From: a virus
Strand: one strand, 5' to 3'
Virus record (IMG/VR): IMGVR_UViG_3300030116_004830
Coordinates: 1-64,000 of that record
DNA: 64,000 nucleotides
Shown: positions 51,764 through 60,803 of the stretch, one piece after another
Layout: each line of letters starts with the position of its first letter
Numbering within the stretch: the stretch's first letter is position 1
The notes under the pieces: model-generated
What the model was told of the DNA's origin: nothing
The model's database searches: none
Seen by the model: the letters and a program-made list of their open reading frames with translations, nothing else
Program-made: the position numbers and the translations under genes

Positions 51764-53116
51764 TCACTTCAAGTTGGTGATTTTTCCTTGTCCCTTAAAG
51801 AAGGTGCAACCAGTTTCACCCATTGTTCTGTAAAGACCTCTGTTACCTAGGACTCCAACACCGAATGGGTTTCCATGAGAAATACCGTCCTCAAAGTATT
51901 GGGTAGGCTTCATTGTAGCAAACCATAGATGGTCAGTGTCTAGCAATAGCATGTCGGATAGACCGCTTGTTGCCGCACCTGTCTTTGGCATGTCCTTACA
52001 AGGAATTAGAGGAATATCGTAGTATGTTGCAACTCTGAATCCAACTTCTGCACCCTTTACGCCCTTTACACCGTTATGGGTTGGAATAACTTCCTTAGCG
52101 TCCATGAATCTTTCTTGGCTCTGTAGCAAGTCAGACAATGCTTGAATGGTATCGTATCCAGTTAGGATAACCTTTGGAGTTCCACCATTCAATCTTAGGT
52201 TCTGAATAACATCGTTAATGATGCTTAGAGTTAGAACACGACCCGCAGTAGCGTAAGATGCACCGTAGTTAACAACCGAATCCATGAAAGATGCGCCTGT
52301 TGCTCTTGAGGTGTTACCGTAAAGAGTTGTTACATCAGCGTCTAGGTCAGCAATAGCAGATGAAACGCTTGAAAGCCTATCAAGTTCACCACCGCTATCG
52401 GACAACTCATCGTTACTGCTAACAATCTTCAATAGAGAAGTATAGTTTTCACGAATTCTTCCGCTTGAAGTATCTGCTCCAAGTGTATCGTAGTTCTCAA
52501 GAGGCATTACTAGCATAACCGACTGAGATTCTGCGTGGAATTTACCCATATCCTCACGAATGAGTTTACGAATATCTCCAACACCATCATCAATCTTAGC
52601 CATTTCAGCCGCAAGTTCGGAGTAATCGAACATATGAGCGACAATCTTTGGGTTCATGTATAGAGTGGTGTATTCAGGAGCAAGGGCTTCCAACTGTGTG
52701 CTATCCAATGCTTCGTTTTCACCGACACCACCGAGCAAATCTCCATCAGGAGTTTCTGAACCTTGAACACCACTTCCAGTAGTTGCACCTACAGCGAATG
52801 CCGCCGCACTTCCACCTTGAGGTCTGTTAATCATAACTCTCCAGCCGCTTGAAGTGTATGGCCTCTTAGGTAGAATAGATAGTGGGTTGATTTCTTGGTT
52901 AATCATTGACCAAACTTTCTGACCGTAAACCATGTTGTAAAGTGCAGTTAGGTTTGTTGCCGCAGTTCCGTTAAGAGTTAGTGCAGTGTCGGACGAACCA
53001 GTGAATCCACTGTTGATTCCGCCAACAATACCTGCCGCCTTCAAAAGGTTGTTTCCACCTACGTTACCATAGGTTGCTCTTTCCAAATCTTGAATTGTGT
53101 TAATGTATTTCGTCAT
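51764..53116 (-). CDS. Major capsid protein (HK97-type), 450 aa
   Basis: GGAG precedes ATG 53116 by 9 nt; an earlier in-frame ATG abuts it. The order protease/scaffold then this gene, the length, and an abundant-protein codon pattern support the HK97-fold capsid protein. Segments include NPLSILPKRPYTSSGWRVMI and a central EALAPEYTTLYMNPKIVAHM; the C-terminal part YFEDGISHGNPFGVGVLGNR is compatible with the P- and A-domains. The N-terminal region may be removed by the adjacent protease. Confidence 0.8.
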   Translation of the reverse strand: MTKYINTIQDLERATYGNVGGNNLLKAAGIVGGINSGFTGSSDTALTLNGTAATNLTALYNMVYGQKVWSMINQEINPLSILPKRPYTSSGWRVMINRPQGGSAAAFAVGATTGSGVQGSETPDGDLLGGVGENEALDSTQLEALAPEYTTLYMNPKIVAHMFDYSELAAEMAKIDDGVGDIRKLIREDMGKFHAESQSVMLVMPLENYDTLGADTSSGRIRENYTSLLKIVSSNDELSDSGGELDRLSSVSSAIADLDADVTTLYGNTSRATGASFMDSVVNYGASYATAGRVLTLSIINDVIQNLRLNGGTPKVILTGYDTIQALSDLLQSQERFMDAKEVIPTHNGVKGVKGAEVGFRVATYYDIPLIPCKDMPKTGAATSGLSDMLLLDTDHLWFATMKPTQYFEDGISHGNPFGVGVLGNRGLYRTMGETGCTFFKGQGKITNLK

Positions 53117-53149
53117 TTTTTTCATCTCCTTATTGTTTCTCTAATGGGA

Positions 53150-54655
53150 TTAGAGTTGTCCCTCCAATCTTTCAACTAGAGCGTTAATGTCGCTCCAATC
53201 CATCTTTGCGATTTCGTCACCATTAGGAATGTTAAGTTCTGCAACTGCTTCTTCTTGCTTACGAATTACAGTTTCTTCTTCTGCCTTTAGATTGTTAAGA
53301 AGGTCAGCGAATTGCTTTCTCAACTCAGTTACTTCTGCCTTAGCATCGTAGTTTGCCTTCTCAATTTCCTCGGTCTTAGCAACCATTTCAGAATTGAATC
53401 TTGCTTGGAATCCTTCCTTTACTTTATCAAAAGCCATCTTCTCAAGTTGTTCTGCCTTGAATTCAGCGTAAGCCTTCTCCAAGTTTTCAGCAGATAGGTC
53501 AAGAGTAGTTTGGTCTTCAAACTTAGCCATGTATTTGCTGTCCAATTGTGGATGAGCATCATCTACATATTCACCAGCGTTTCCTGCTTCTACTTGACCA
53601 GTAGCCAAATCAGGCTTTGACTTTCTTTCGGTATCCATGTATTCTCCACCCATACCTTTTTCGTCCATCATCTCTTTATCAGGCATATTAGGATTCATTG
53701 CTTCAACATCCTCTTCTGCGTTTTCAATTTCTTCTTCTTCTTTAGCAACCATTTCTGTTCCCTCGGATGTTTTCTGATTTTTCTCTATGTTCTTATTAAC
53801 GTTTTCTGCTGAATCCGTGTTTTCCATATCTTTCATAGCATTAAATTGGTCAACCATTTGTCTTAGTTCATCCTTTTCCATAATGCCTCTACCTAATACT
53901 CTTTCATATGGAGCCATCTCTACTTTACCAGTAGTGTTTTCCATATCTTCTTTCATAGCGTCAATTACATCTTTCTTCTTGTAATCCCCGCTAGTCAATA
54001 CTTCAAGGTATTGCATTTTTACTACGCTTTCATTATTGTATGCGGAATTTGCCGCATCCAACGTCTTGTTCAGTTCTTCTAGTGCTTTGCTTATTGCATT
54101 CATTTTATCACCTTTATCCATTTTTAGTATATCGAATTTTGCTTCAGGGTTAATACCCTTTTCACAAATCGTTACTTCATGGAGTTCTAATTTGGAGATT
54201 TCATTGTATTCTCCGTATTCTTTGTGGGTCTTCTTTCTCTTTTCTAAGGCTTGACCCCCAATACTAAATGAGCGTAGAGAACCATCTCTGATTTCTCTAC
54301 CAACCTCTTTTGCCTTTTCAATATCTTCTCTCATCTTAATGACGACAAAGAATCCAACATCGTCTACTTCTGTCTTGTAGAGTTTACCTGTCTTATCTCT
54401 GTAACTAGGAATAACTTCTCCTACTTGAACATTAGAATGATTAGTCATTACGTTTCTAAACTTCGTAATTTTCATGTATTTGTTTACTGCTTCTTGTAGT
54501 GCATCAAGAGTAATAAGGTCGTTTTGCTTATCTACCATTTCAATAGAAGCATAACCTCCAATGACTAAGTTATTGGATTTAAGGATGGTAAAGGGGTCAT
54601 TTCTAATAGCGTTGATAGAAGTGACCGCACTACCCATGCGTGATACTTTTTTCAC
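53150..54655 (-). CDS. Prohead protease (XkdF-like) fused to scaffold, 501 aa
   Basis: Residues about 30-170 match the XkdF/prohead-protease type: VIGGYASIEMVDKQNDLI, the catalytic His in TNHSNVQVGEV and Ser in GSLRSFSIGG, followed by ELHEVTICEKGINPEA. The remaining 330 residues are acidic, Met- and coiled-coil-rich, as expected for a scaffold. The C-terminus AKMDWSDINALVERLEG resembles that of the protein at 57734 and the N-termini of several small proteins upstream. The GTG start has a weak ribosome site; an ATG six codons later is possible. Confidence 0.82.
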   Translation of the reverse strand: MKKVSRMGSAVTSINAIRNDPFTILKSNNLVIGGYASIEMVDKQNDLITLDALQEAVNKYMKITKFRNVMTNHSNVQVGEVIPSYRDKTGKLYKTEVDDVGFFVVIKMREDIEKAKEVGREIRDGSLRSFSIGGQALEKRKKTHKEYGEYNEISKLELHEVTICEKGINPEAKFDILKMDKGDKMNAISKALEELNKTLDAANSAYNNESVVKMQYLEVLTSGDYKKKDVIDAMKEDMENTTGKVEMAPYERVLGRGIMEKDELRQMVDQFNAMKDMENTDSAENVNKNIEKNQKTSEGTEMVAKEEEEIENAEEDVEAMNPNMPDKEMMDEKGMGGEYMDTERKSKPDLATGQVEAGNAGEYVDDAHPQLDSKYMAKFEDQTTLDLSAENLEKAYAEFKAEQLEKMAFDKVKEGFQARFNSEMVAKTEEIEKANYDAKAEVTELRKQFADLLNNLKAEEETVIRKQEEAVAELNIPNGDEIAKMDWSDINALVERLEGQL

Positions 54656-54675
54656 AATTTCTATATTAGGTTTGC

Positions 54676-57159
54676 CTAGAATTTTAATTTAGAATCCTTA
54701 TCTTCTCTAATATCCCATAGTCCGTCATCAGTTTCAGGGTCCACAGGTTTCTGTTCTATTCCAGTCCAAGCAAGCCACTTATCTTCGCCCTTTATCGGTA
54801 TAACTCTAACATGAAATTTAGTATCGAATTTATTTCCAGTTAAAATGTATTCATGATAACCATGACGCTGAACCCCTAACTCTACTTTTCCTGAATCTAT
54901 GAGTTTACCCGTTTCTATTTTCGTTACAACTTGTGCAGGGTATTTGCCTGATTTACCGAATAGAGTAAAGATGTCGTCTTCGTTTTCTATCTCTATATCC
55001 CAACCAATAGTTTCGTCTGATAATTTGAATAAGATAGAAAGATGACCGTTATCTTTGTAGTAGATTTTGAAATCACCATTACGGTATTCATCAGGGGTTT
55101 TATATTTTGATTTTAAAATGTCCTTTTCTAAAATATCAGGTTCAGCAAAAAATAATTTCTCTTCTTCATTGTAACCAATGTCTTCTAGATTCTTTAGATA
55201 ATTCTTCAATCTTGTAGGTTTACTATCAAAGATATTGTTGTAAGGGGTTTTCTGTTTCTCATTAACGAACTGTTCTATCTTAGAAAACGGAGATTCGCCA
55301 TTCTCTAAAAGATAATTTCTTATTGATACTCTAAATGCTCCCTTTTCTCTTTTAATCAGTTCTTCTATTTCTGTTTTCCAAACGTCAATATCAAGTAATG
55401 CATTCTTAGCCATTATATTATTTTCTTCAAAACCATAGAAAGTAAACCCATCTAAATCAGATTTAATGATAGCAGTAGCATCACCATGAATAGTATCGCT
55501 TATACGAAATCCTTTCTCTAATGCTTCTATATCATAATTAAGAGATTTCTTAGTATCTTGAGATAATAGGTCTAAAGTGATTAATTTTTCAGGAAGTTCA
55601 ACTTCGGGTATTTCTATTACTTTAGCCGAAAAGAGCGTGTATCCCTTTTCGTTTTTCTTTACTTCATCTATCTTTACACGAATAATACTTCCAACTTCAA
55701 CATCTATTTTTGTATTTAACGCCTTACCAACATTAAGATATTCTCTATCGTTAATTGTCTTAGTGTCCGAATAATTATCTTTATCTGTTAATGGTCCTGC
55801 CCCTAAAGTATAGGTAAACATATTTGATTTAGTGGTTTTCTTATCTAAAACCATCATATCTAAATCTACAAACTTTTTCCATTTAATCCATTTAGGGTTT
55901 TTCTTAGTTCCTATAAAGTAAGTGGAAGTTACATCTTTTATTACTACCCCTTCAGCAGTAGGAATCTCCATAATTTCTTTTGCATATTCTTCCACTTCTT
56001 TCACAGAATCAGCATAACGAGTATCCTTCTTAGAAGGGAACGCTAACTTTTCATGGGAATGTGTAGAATAATTATTGAATAGAATAGTCATTCTTTCTAT
56101 GAGTTCTTTCTCATGTAACTCCTCACTTTCATGTCGCATTATGTCGAACACATGCGCTCTTAATTCTGTATCAGATTTTTTGTCCTTAAAAATTCTAGCA
56201 ACTACCTCTGCTCGGTGTAGGGCTTCCTTACCTTTGAATAATAGAAGTTCAGCATCGAGGATACAATCTCCAAAATGCTTGGCTTTCATCACCTTAACTT
56301 GTTCAGGACATTTCTTGGTAATGTCCTTACCGTTGAAAGAAAATATCTTGATTTGATTATCTATCTTATGAATTTGAATTCTCATTCCATCATACTTTTC
56401 TTGGACTACCCATTTACCAGTAAATCCTCTTAACTGTTCTAAGTCATCAATATCGAATATACGATACATCGGTTTGTTAGGAACCAAGAAATGTTCTTCC
56501 GCCTTCATCGCCTTTTCTAGGCTAACCGTCTTATCCCAATTTTTACGGCTATGATGGTTCACAAATATTTCTTCTAACAATTTCTTAGCGCCTAAATATT
56601 TACCTTTGATTCTTTTTGTGTCTTTATCGTCACCATAATGTTCGACCACAAAATCTAGAATATCCTTTTCAGCAAGGTTTAGTCCCTTGAATCCCTCTGT
56701 AATACTATCGGGTTCCAAATCATTCTTTTCCCATGCCTCATCACTAAGGGCTTTATCGTGGTTTCTCATAGCCCAGTGAATAAATTTAGCAAATAGAGAT
56801 TCGTTTTCTATTAGTTCATCTAATACATCTTCACCATATTTAGTAGAGAATGGGTCCTTTACAATACCCGATGAATATCTCAATTCTTTAACTTGAGAAT
56901 ATATTTTTCTAGCATCATCACTTTCTACGTTTTCTGCCTCATCAGAGAACAGTTCCTTTTCATTAATTATTTCTTTAATCTCTTTACTGAACTCATCAAT
57001 GTCGTCCCATTGTTCTCTAAGTGTTTTAATTTCGCCTATCCATTTATCGCCGTATCTTTTCTTATCTGATAAAGCAGACAAGTAAGACATTCTCATTTTT
57101 TCAAAGAATTGAATTACTCTAAGGGTTAGAGGGTCATCTTTGATAACGGAAACAGGCAC
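54676..57159 (-). CDS. Large ATP-dependent DNA ligase in head module, 827 aa
   Basis: The nucleotidyltransferase core is complete: motif I EKYDGMR with Lys255, motif III DAELLLF, motif IV EGVVIKD, motif V WIKWKK, followed by an OB-fold (GSIIRVKIDEVKK). It has about 240 residues before the core and about 260 unassigned residues after it. The N-terminal KDDPLTLRVIQFF resembles RNDPFTILK in the prohead protease and NDPFIMLK at 59287. A GTG start follows GGTGAT. Its place between small head genes and the protease suggests that it acts on packaged or injected DNA and not in replication. Confidence 0.85.
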   Translation of the reverse strand: MPVSVIKDDPLTLRVIQFFEKMRMSYLSALSDKKRYGDKWIGEIKTLREQWDDIDEFSKEIKEIINEKELFSDEAENVESDDARKIYSQVKELRYSSGIVKDPFSTKYGEDVLDELIENESLFAKFIHWAMRNHDKALSDEAWEKNDLEPDSITEGFKGLNLAEKDILDFVVEHYGDDKDTKRIKGKYLGAKKLLEEIFVNHHSRKNWDKTVSLEKAMKAEEHFLVPNKPMYRIFDIDDLEQLRGFTGKWVVQEKYDGMRIQIHKIDNQIKIFSFNGKDITKKCPEQVKVMKAKHFGDCILDAELLLFKGKEALHRAEVVARIFKDKKSDTELRAHVFDIMRHESEELHEKELIERMTILFNNYSTHSHEKLAFPSKKDTRYADSVKEVEEYAKEIMEIPTAEGVVIKDVTSTYFIGTKKNPKWIKWKKFVDLDMMVLDKKTTKSNMFTYTLGAGPLTDKDNYSDTKTINDREYLNVGKALNTKIDVEVGSIIRVKIDEVKKNEKGYTLFSAKVIEIPEVELPEKLITLDLLSQDTKKSLNYDIEALEKGFRISDTIHGDATAIIKSDLDGFTFYGFEENNIMAKNALLDIDVWKTEIEELIKREKGAFRVSIRNYLLENGESPFSKIEQFVNEKQKTPYNNIFDSKPTRLKNYLKNLEDIGYNEEEKLFFAEPDILEKDILKSKYKTPDEYRNGDFKIYYKDNGHLSILFKLSDETIGWDIEIENEDDIFTLFGKSGKYPAQVVTKIETGKLIDSGKVELGVQRHGYHEYILTGNKFDTKFHVRVIPIKGEDKWLAWTGIEQKPVDPETDDGLWDIREDKDSKLKF

Positions 57160-57169
57160 ACAGAATCAC

Positions 57170-57355
57170 CTACTTCTTTTTGTTAGCCCCTGCGTAATGC
57201 CTTTTACCAGCCTTTACGCTTTGGCCTTTAGCCTCATCAGAAAGATGACCTACTCCCAAGGGCTTAGTTTTATCCTTTTCACCTTTGGTTCTCTTGAGTT
57301 TCATTTCTTCGCCAATGACGAATTTCATTAGTTTTTCAGTGTATTCAGTGGTCAT
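57170..57355 (-). CDS. Small basic protein, 61 aa
   Basis: GGAGGG precedes the ATG, which overlaps the upstream stop. The product is Lys/Gly-rich (KLKRTKGEKDKTKPLGVGHL and a KAGKRHYAGANKKK ending), compatible with a DNA-binding internal head protein. It is not recognised. Confidence 0.5.
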   Translation of the reverse strand: MTTEYTEKLMKFVIGEEMKLKRTKGEKDKTKPLGVGHLSDEAKGQSVKAGKRHYAGANKKK

Positions 57356-57732
57356 TTTGGTCCCTCCTTTATTGCTATTGCTTCAATTCCGTCAAAACTT
57401 GTATTTCTAATAGTCCAGCCTTCAGCACGATATATATCGGAAATTATTTGAAGAATGTATGACCTATTCCGACCGAGTTTATCTTGCCCGTCTTGTCCCA
57501 TAAGATAAAATGGAGAATTGTTATTGGACAATCCCGTTTTATCTGCTGGTTCATTTCTAAAACCAATATATGTTTCTTTTCCTTCTAGCGCTGGTTGCGC
57601 TTGAACCAACGCTACTAATTTAGGTTCAATTACTGATTTCTCATACTCAGTAATCGCTTGTTTATGGTCTTCATCTCTAGCGGTCCTAGTGCCTAGGGGC
57701 ATAGGCATTTTCAAAATATCTTTCCAATTCAT
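57352..57732 (-). CDS. Trp-motif head-region protein, 126 aa
   Basis: The protein starts MNWKDILKM, one of five proteins in this block opening with M-[NST]-W-[KE]-D-[IVM]-[LI]. The rest contains GFRNEPADKTGLSNNNSPFY and a C-terminal alpha/beta part (SYILQIISDIYRAEGWTIRN). GGAGAG precedes the ATG. Body function is unknown; see the finding on the shared motif. Confidence 0.55.
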   Translation of the reverse strand: MNWKDILKMPMPLGTRTARDEDHKQAITEYEKSVIEPKLVALVQAQPALEGKETYIGFRNEPADKTGLSNNNSPFYLMGQDGQDKLGRNRSYILQIISDIYRAEGWTIRNTSFDGIEAIAIKEGPK

Positions 57733-57733
57733 T

Positions 57734-57970
57734 TTACTCTCCTCCTAATCTTGCTACTAAGTCATTAATTTCATCCCAACTCATCTTAGCAATTGTATCT
57801 GAATCAGGAACATCACTATGAGTTCTGATTGCAGGAGTTGGCGAGTCCACAGTAACAATACCCGACTTAACTAAGATATTATCATTGTTATAAACTGTAT
57901 TTTCTATTTTCTTAATTCTACCTACTAATTCCTTTAGCAGGTCTACCATTTCATTATTCTCTTCCGTCAT
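57734..57970 (-). CDS. Head-region protein with C-terminal Trp motif, 78 aa
   Basis: An N-terminal coiled coil (MVDLLKELVGRIKKIENTVY) and a linker precede a C-terminus TIAKMSWDEINDLVARLGGE. The last 18 residues closely match the C-terminus of the prohead protease/scaffold (EIAKMDWSDINALVERLEG). This suggests a shared docking site, perhaps on capsid protein or scaffold. Its stop and start overlap its neighbours. Confidence 0.6.
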   Translation of the reverse strand: MTEENNEMVDLLKELVGRIKKIENTVYNNDNILVKSGIVTVDSPTPAIRTHSDVPDSDTIAKMSWDEINDLVARLGGE

Positions 57971-58311
57971 TATTCATCATCCCTTAAACTTCTAGCGCTC
58001 TTTGGATATACTACTTTTCTTACTTGGCGATACAACTGTTCGTATTGCTTACGAAGTTTGCTGGCAGTAGCGACCATATCAACATTCTGTTCACTGATGG
58101 ACTTTACTTTCTTTTGTAGTTTAGAGTCATCCTTCACCAAATCTAGTTCACTCATCATATCAATGAGTTCTCCTAACTTGGTAAAATCCTGACCAAAATA
58201 CTCTGTAGGTTCAGCCGCTTGGAGTGTCTTTTTGAGTTTCTTTTTCTTCTTAGAATCAAGAGCATTGAGGATTTTGCTTTCCTCTTTGATTAGCATATCT
58301 TCCCAAGTCAT
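57970..58311 (-). CDS. Trp-motif head-region protein, 113 aa
   Basis: Starts MTWEDMLIKEE, then a Lys-rich helix (LDSKKKKKLKKTLQAAEP) and a C-terminal coiled coil rich in Arg and Lys. The basic helical body suits DNA binding inside the head, but this is inference. It is one of the family sharing the N-terminal Trp motif. Confidence 0.55.
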   Translation of the reverse strand: MTWEDMLIKEESKILNALDSKKKKKLKKTLQAAEPTEYFGQDFTKLGELIDMMSELDLVKDDSKLQKKVKSISEQNVDMVATASKLRKQYEQLYRQVRKVVYPKSARSLRDDE

Positions 58312-58312
58312 A

Positions 58313-58963
58313 TTAATCCCTATATCCTAATGACCTTGCATTTGCGGCAAATCTATGACCCGCCATTTCTCCTCTAAACTCCCTTTGTTCTTCTTCGGAC
58401 ATATCGCCCCAATCTTCTTCATATTGAGCATATTCCTTGAAGGCCTTCAAAATAGCCTGAACAAAATCTCTTACGCCCTGTCTACTATTATCCCATCCTT
58501 TGAGGTCAATCTTAACATCAATTTTCTTTTTGCCTCCTTGGGTAGCCAACTCAATATCATGTATCTTGAAACTATTAATAGCGAGTCGACCATAATCAGG
58601 ATTTCTTGGATTATAGTATAAATCATAATTATCGGGCAAATACCTGATAGTCATTTTATCTGAACCAAAACCTTGACGATAAGCATAAGGTTCATCCATA
58701 TCGGTAATAATTAATTCGTGGCCAAAGGTTTCTTGTCCATAAGAGCCGTCATAATCTTCCATTTCTTCATCAGACAAAGTAGTAAATTCTCGATATTTCA
58801 TTTTCTTCTTATCTTTTTCAGTCATCCAAGACATATTCTCATAGTGGTCGCTATATTTAATCTCAAAACCTAATGCCTCTAAACTACTAATTACTTGGTC
58901 GCCAAATTCACTAATCTTCATATTGCTTAAATTGTCGTATTTCAAAATATCTTTCCAACTCAT
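58313..58963 (-). CDS. Trp-motif head-region protein, 216 aa
   Basis: The start at 58963 follows GAGGTG by 6 nt, giving MSWKDILKYDN; the longer frame lacks a ribosome site. The body is an alpha/beta domain (FGHELIITDMDEPYAYRQGF, KKIDVKIDLKGWDNSRQG) ending in a Glu/Arg-rich helix. It is not recognised. Confidence 0.55.
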   Translation of the reverse strand: MSWKDILKYDNLSNMKISEFGDQVISSLEALGFEIKYSDHYENMSWMTEKDKKKMKYREFTTLSDEEMEDYDGSYGQETFGHELIITDMDEPYAYRQGFGSDKMTIRYLPDNYDLYYNPRNPDYGRLAINSFKIHDIELATQGGKKKIDVKIDLKGWDNSRQGVRDFVQAILKAFKEYAQYEEDWGDMSEEEQREFRGEMAGHRFAANARSLGYRD

Positions 58964-58964
58964 T

Positions 58965-59285
58965 TTAAGCACCTCTATATCTATAATCATAACTGTAATT
59001 ATCCGACTCTTTATCTGATTGAACTCTTCTTAAATTCTTTTTAGATAAGAAAAACCATGAAGATGCATTCATATTTCCATCCATATTTCCTTCATCTATC
59101 CCTAATGGTTTAGCAATTTCTCTTGCTATTTTCCAACTTGTTCTAGGTAAAACAAAATCTACTTTCTCTTCAGGATATTGTTCCCGATACTTTTCAGAAA
59201 CAACTTTCACACCATTTTTTGATTTTTTCCATGCTTCACGAATAGCATCATAATCGTTACTTTTTAGTATATCTTCCCAAGTCAT
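58965..59285 (-). CDS. Trp-motif head-region protein, 106 aa
   Basis: Starts MTWEDILKSNDYDAIREAW after GGAG. The middle is basic, and the C-terminus is Tyr/Arg/Asp-rich (SDKESDNYSYDYRYRGA). No domain is recognised. Its start region is nearly identical at DNA level to that of the 58313-58963 gene, suggesting duplication of a short leader. Confidence 0.55.
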   Translation of the reverse strand: MTWEDILKSNDYDAIREAWKKSKNGVKVVSEKYREQYPEEKVDFVLPRTSWKIAREIAKPLGIDEGNMDGNMNASSWFFLSKKNLRRVQSDKESDNYSYDYRYRGA

Positions 59286-59286
59286 T

Positions 59287-60366
59287 TTAATTTCTCCTAA
59301 TTGTTTTACCTGCCATTAAATCCTCTAACTCTTGTCTTTCCCTTTCTGCTTGGGCTTCTCTTTCTTCAAAGGTTAGACCTTCTTCTTGTCTAGAGGGTCT
59401 TTCGGTTTCTCTTTCTTCAATGGCCCTTCTCATTGCCGCATCTTCAGCAGTTGCTAAATCCATAAGAACATCTCTTCCTCTTGTAGTAACCATATACCAA
59501 ATATCATTTCTTGCATTTAGAATATCTCTCTGCTGTTTAATATCCGCCAAGGTTACACCAGTGTTTTGTGAATAAGCATAAAGTAAAGCATCAATAAAAG
59601 GCTCTTTGATTCTACCCTTTGTATGATGATTAAATTCAATAGGTTCATTCAAAAGATTGTAAACTTTTTGTCTCAATTTCTTAATATCAGATTGAGGCAT
59701 ACGAGCAGTTTTTTCTGCATATATAGGTGATGCCGTTTCTCTAAGTTCAGCAACATCGTATTTATTCTTAATAACTTCAGATAGGTTTCTTTCAAATCTA
59801 TCATCGTGAATAAAATCTCCATCGAAATCTAATTTAGCATCTTGTAATGCATCCCTAAGTTCAGTTAATTTATCAATTCCCCTTTCTAGTTGTTTATCTT
59901 CCTTAACCCTAGAAAAGGTAGCGCCTTTCCCTGCTCCCTGTGTAACCTTTTGTTTGGGAGTTTTCTGAGAATCCATAATATCAGATAGTAAATCTTGAAG
60001 CCCCGTCATAATTGGTTTCATGATAGTAGGTTCAATTTCACTCCCTTTGATAGCATTAAGCAATGCTCTAACATTAGATTCTCTTACACTAGCAAAATAA
60101 GGGTCATTACTTTGTTTACCCTCTTTTATTCCTAGTAGCAGTGACTTTGGGGAACCCAGTTTATTCATATCAGTTTCACTGTCTAGTAGATTTTCAATAG
60201 CAGTAAATAATTGATTAGACATCTTAGGTTGATTAGTCCTTTGCATACTCTGAAGAAGTTCTCTCCAAGATTTACCGTCCTGTTTTAGAATATCTTCTAA
60301 ATAGCACTTCAACATAATGAACGGGTCATTAGTTTTCAGAAGTTTTGCCTTTAGAAGTGTTCCCAT
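59287..60366 (-). CDS. Hypothetical head-region protein, 359 aa
   Basis: The N-terminus has TNDPFIMLKCYLEDILKQDG followed by KSWRELLQ, combining the NDPF-type motif of the prohead protease and ligase with a degenerate Trp-motif. The rest is helical, with an Arg/Glu-rich C-terminus. GAGGCG precedes the ATG. It is the largest member of the cluster and is not otherwise recognised. Confidence 0.55.
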   Translation of the reverse strand: MGTLLKAKLLKTNDPFIMLKCYLEDILKQDGKSWRELLQSMQRTNQPKMSNQLFTAIENLLDSETDMNKLGSPKSLLLGIKEGKQSNDPYFASVRESNVRALLNAIKGSEIEPTIMKPIMTGLQDLLSDIMDSQKTPKQKVTQGAGKGATFSRVKEDKQLERGIDKLTELRDALQDAKLDFDGDFIHDDRFERNLSEVIKNKYDVAELRETASPIYAEKTARMPQSDIKKLRQKVYNLLNEPIEFNHHTKGRIKEPFIDALLYAYSQNTGVTLADIKQQRDILNARNDIWYMVTTRGRDVLMDLATAEDAAMRRAIEERETERPSRQEEGLTFEEREAQAERERQELEDLMAGKTIRRN

Positions 60367-60375
60367 GTTATCGCC

Positions 60376-60597
60376 TCAAAAGAACGGAATGTTTTCTTTC
60401 TTTAGTTTCTTTCTCTTAGGATTATGAATAACATTAGGAACATCAGCAGTTTTAGGTTCAGGCCTATCCTTTTCCTTCTTTAGTTGCATAGGAGTTAGAA
60501 CAGGTTTCGACTCTCTTGCTTTTTCTTTCTGCGCTAGAATCCTTTCGGCCCTAACAAGTTCCTTTCTCATTTTATTTGTTTCTTCTCTTGTAACCAT
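60376..60597 (-). CDS. Small basic protein, 73 aa
   Basis: The ATG at 60597 is 6 nt after GGTG. The product is a charged helix followed by a Pro/Lys-rich tail ending KKENIPFF. It is unrelated in sequence to the Trp-motif proteins on either side. A head-internal DNA-binding role is possible but not shown. Confidence 0.45.
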   Translation of the reverse strand: MVTREETNKMRKELVRAERILAQKEKARESKPVLTPMQLKKEKDRPEPKTADVPNVIHNPKRKKLKKENIPFF

Positions 60598-60602
60598 ATT
60601 AT

Positions 60603-60803
60603 TCACCTATTTGCTATTTTTTCCATCATATCTATTAATTCGCCTTCTAATTCAGGGGCAGAATAATGTCTTTCTAACAATTTATTCATAGCCATCATTT
60701 TCAATTTCTCATATTTAGGTAAATGCATCAATTCAGAATCTAATTCACCAACATAATCAAATTTCTCTTTCTTTATTACATCTTCCCAATTCATATCATC
60801 CAA
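60603..60803 (-). CDS. Trp-motif head-region protein, about 63-66 aa
   Basis: Two starts are possible; the one at 60794 gives MNWEDVIKKEKFDYVGEL, in register with the family motif, and an ATG nine bases earlier is closer to GGAGAG. The body is a single helical region. It overlaps the portal gene and is the first of the Trp-motif genes in transcription order. Confidence 0.55.
   Translation of the reverse strand: MDDMNWEDVIKKEKFDYVGELDSELMHLPKYEKLKMMAMNKLLERHYSAPELEGELIDMMEKIANR

Noticed and set aside
60376-60597. C-terminus ENIPFF resembles the bacterial SSB tail
   Set aside because: The preceding residues are basic, whereas SSB tails are acidic, and the gene lies in the head module.
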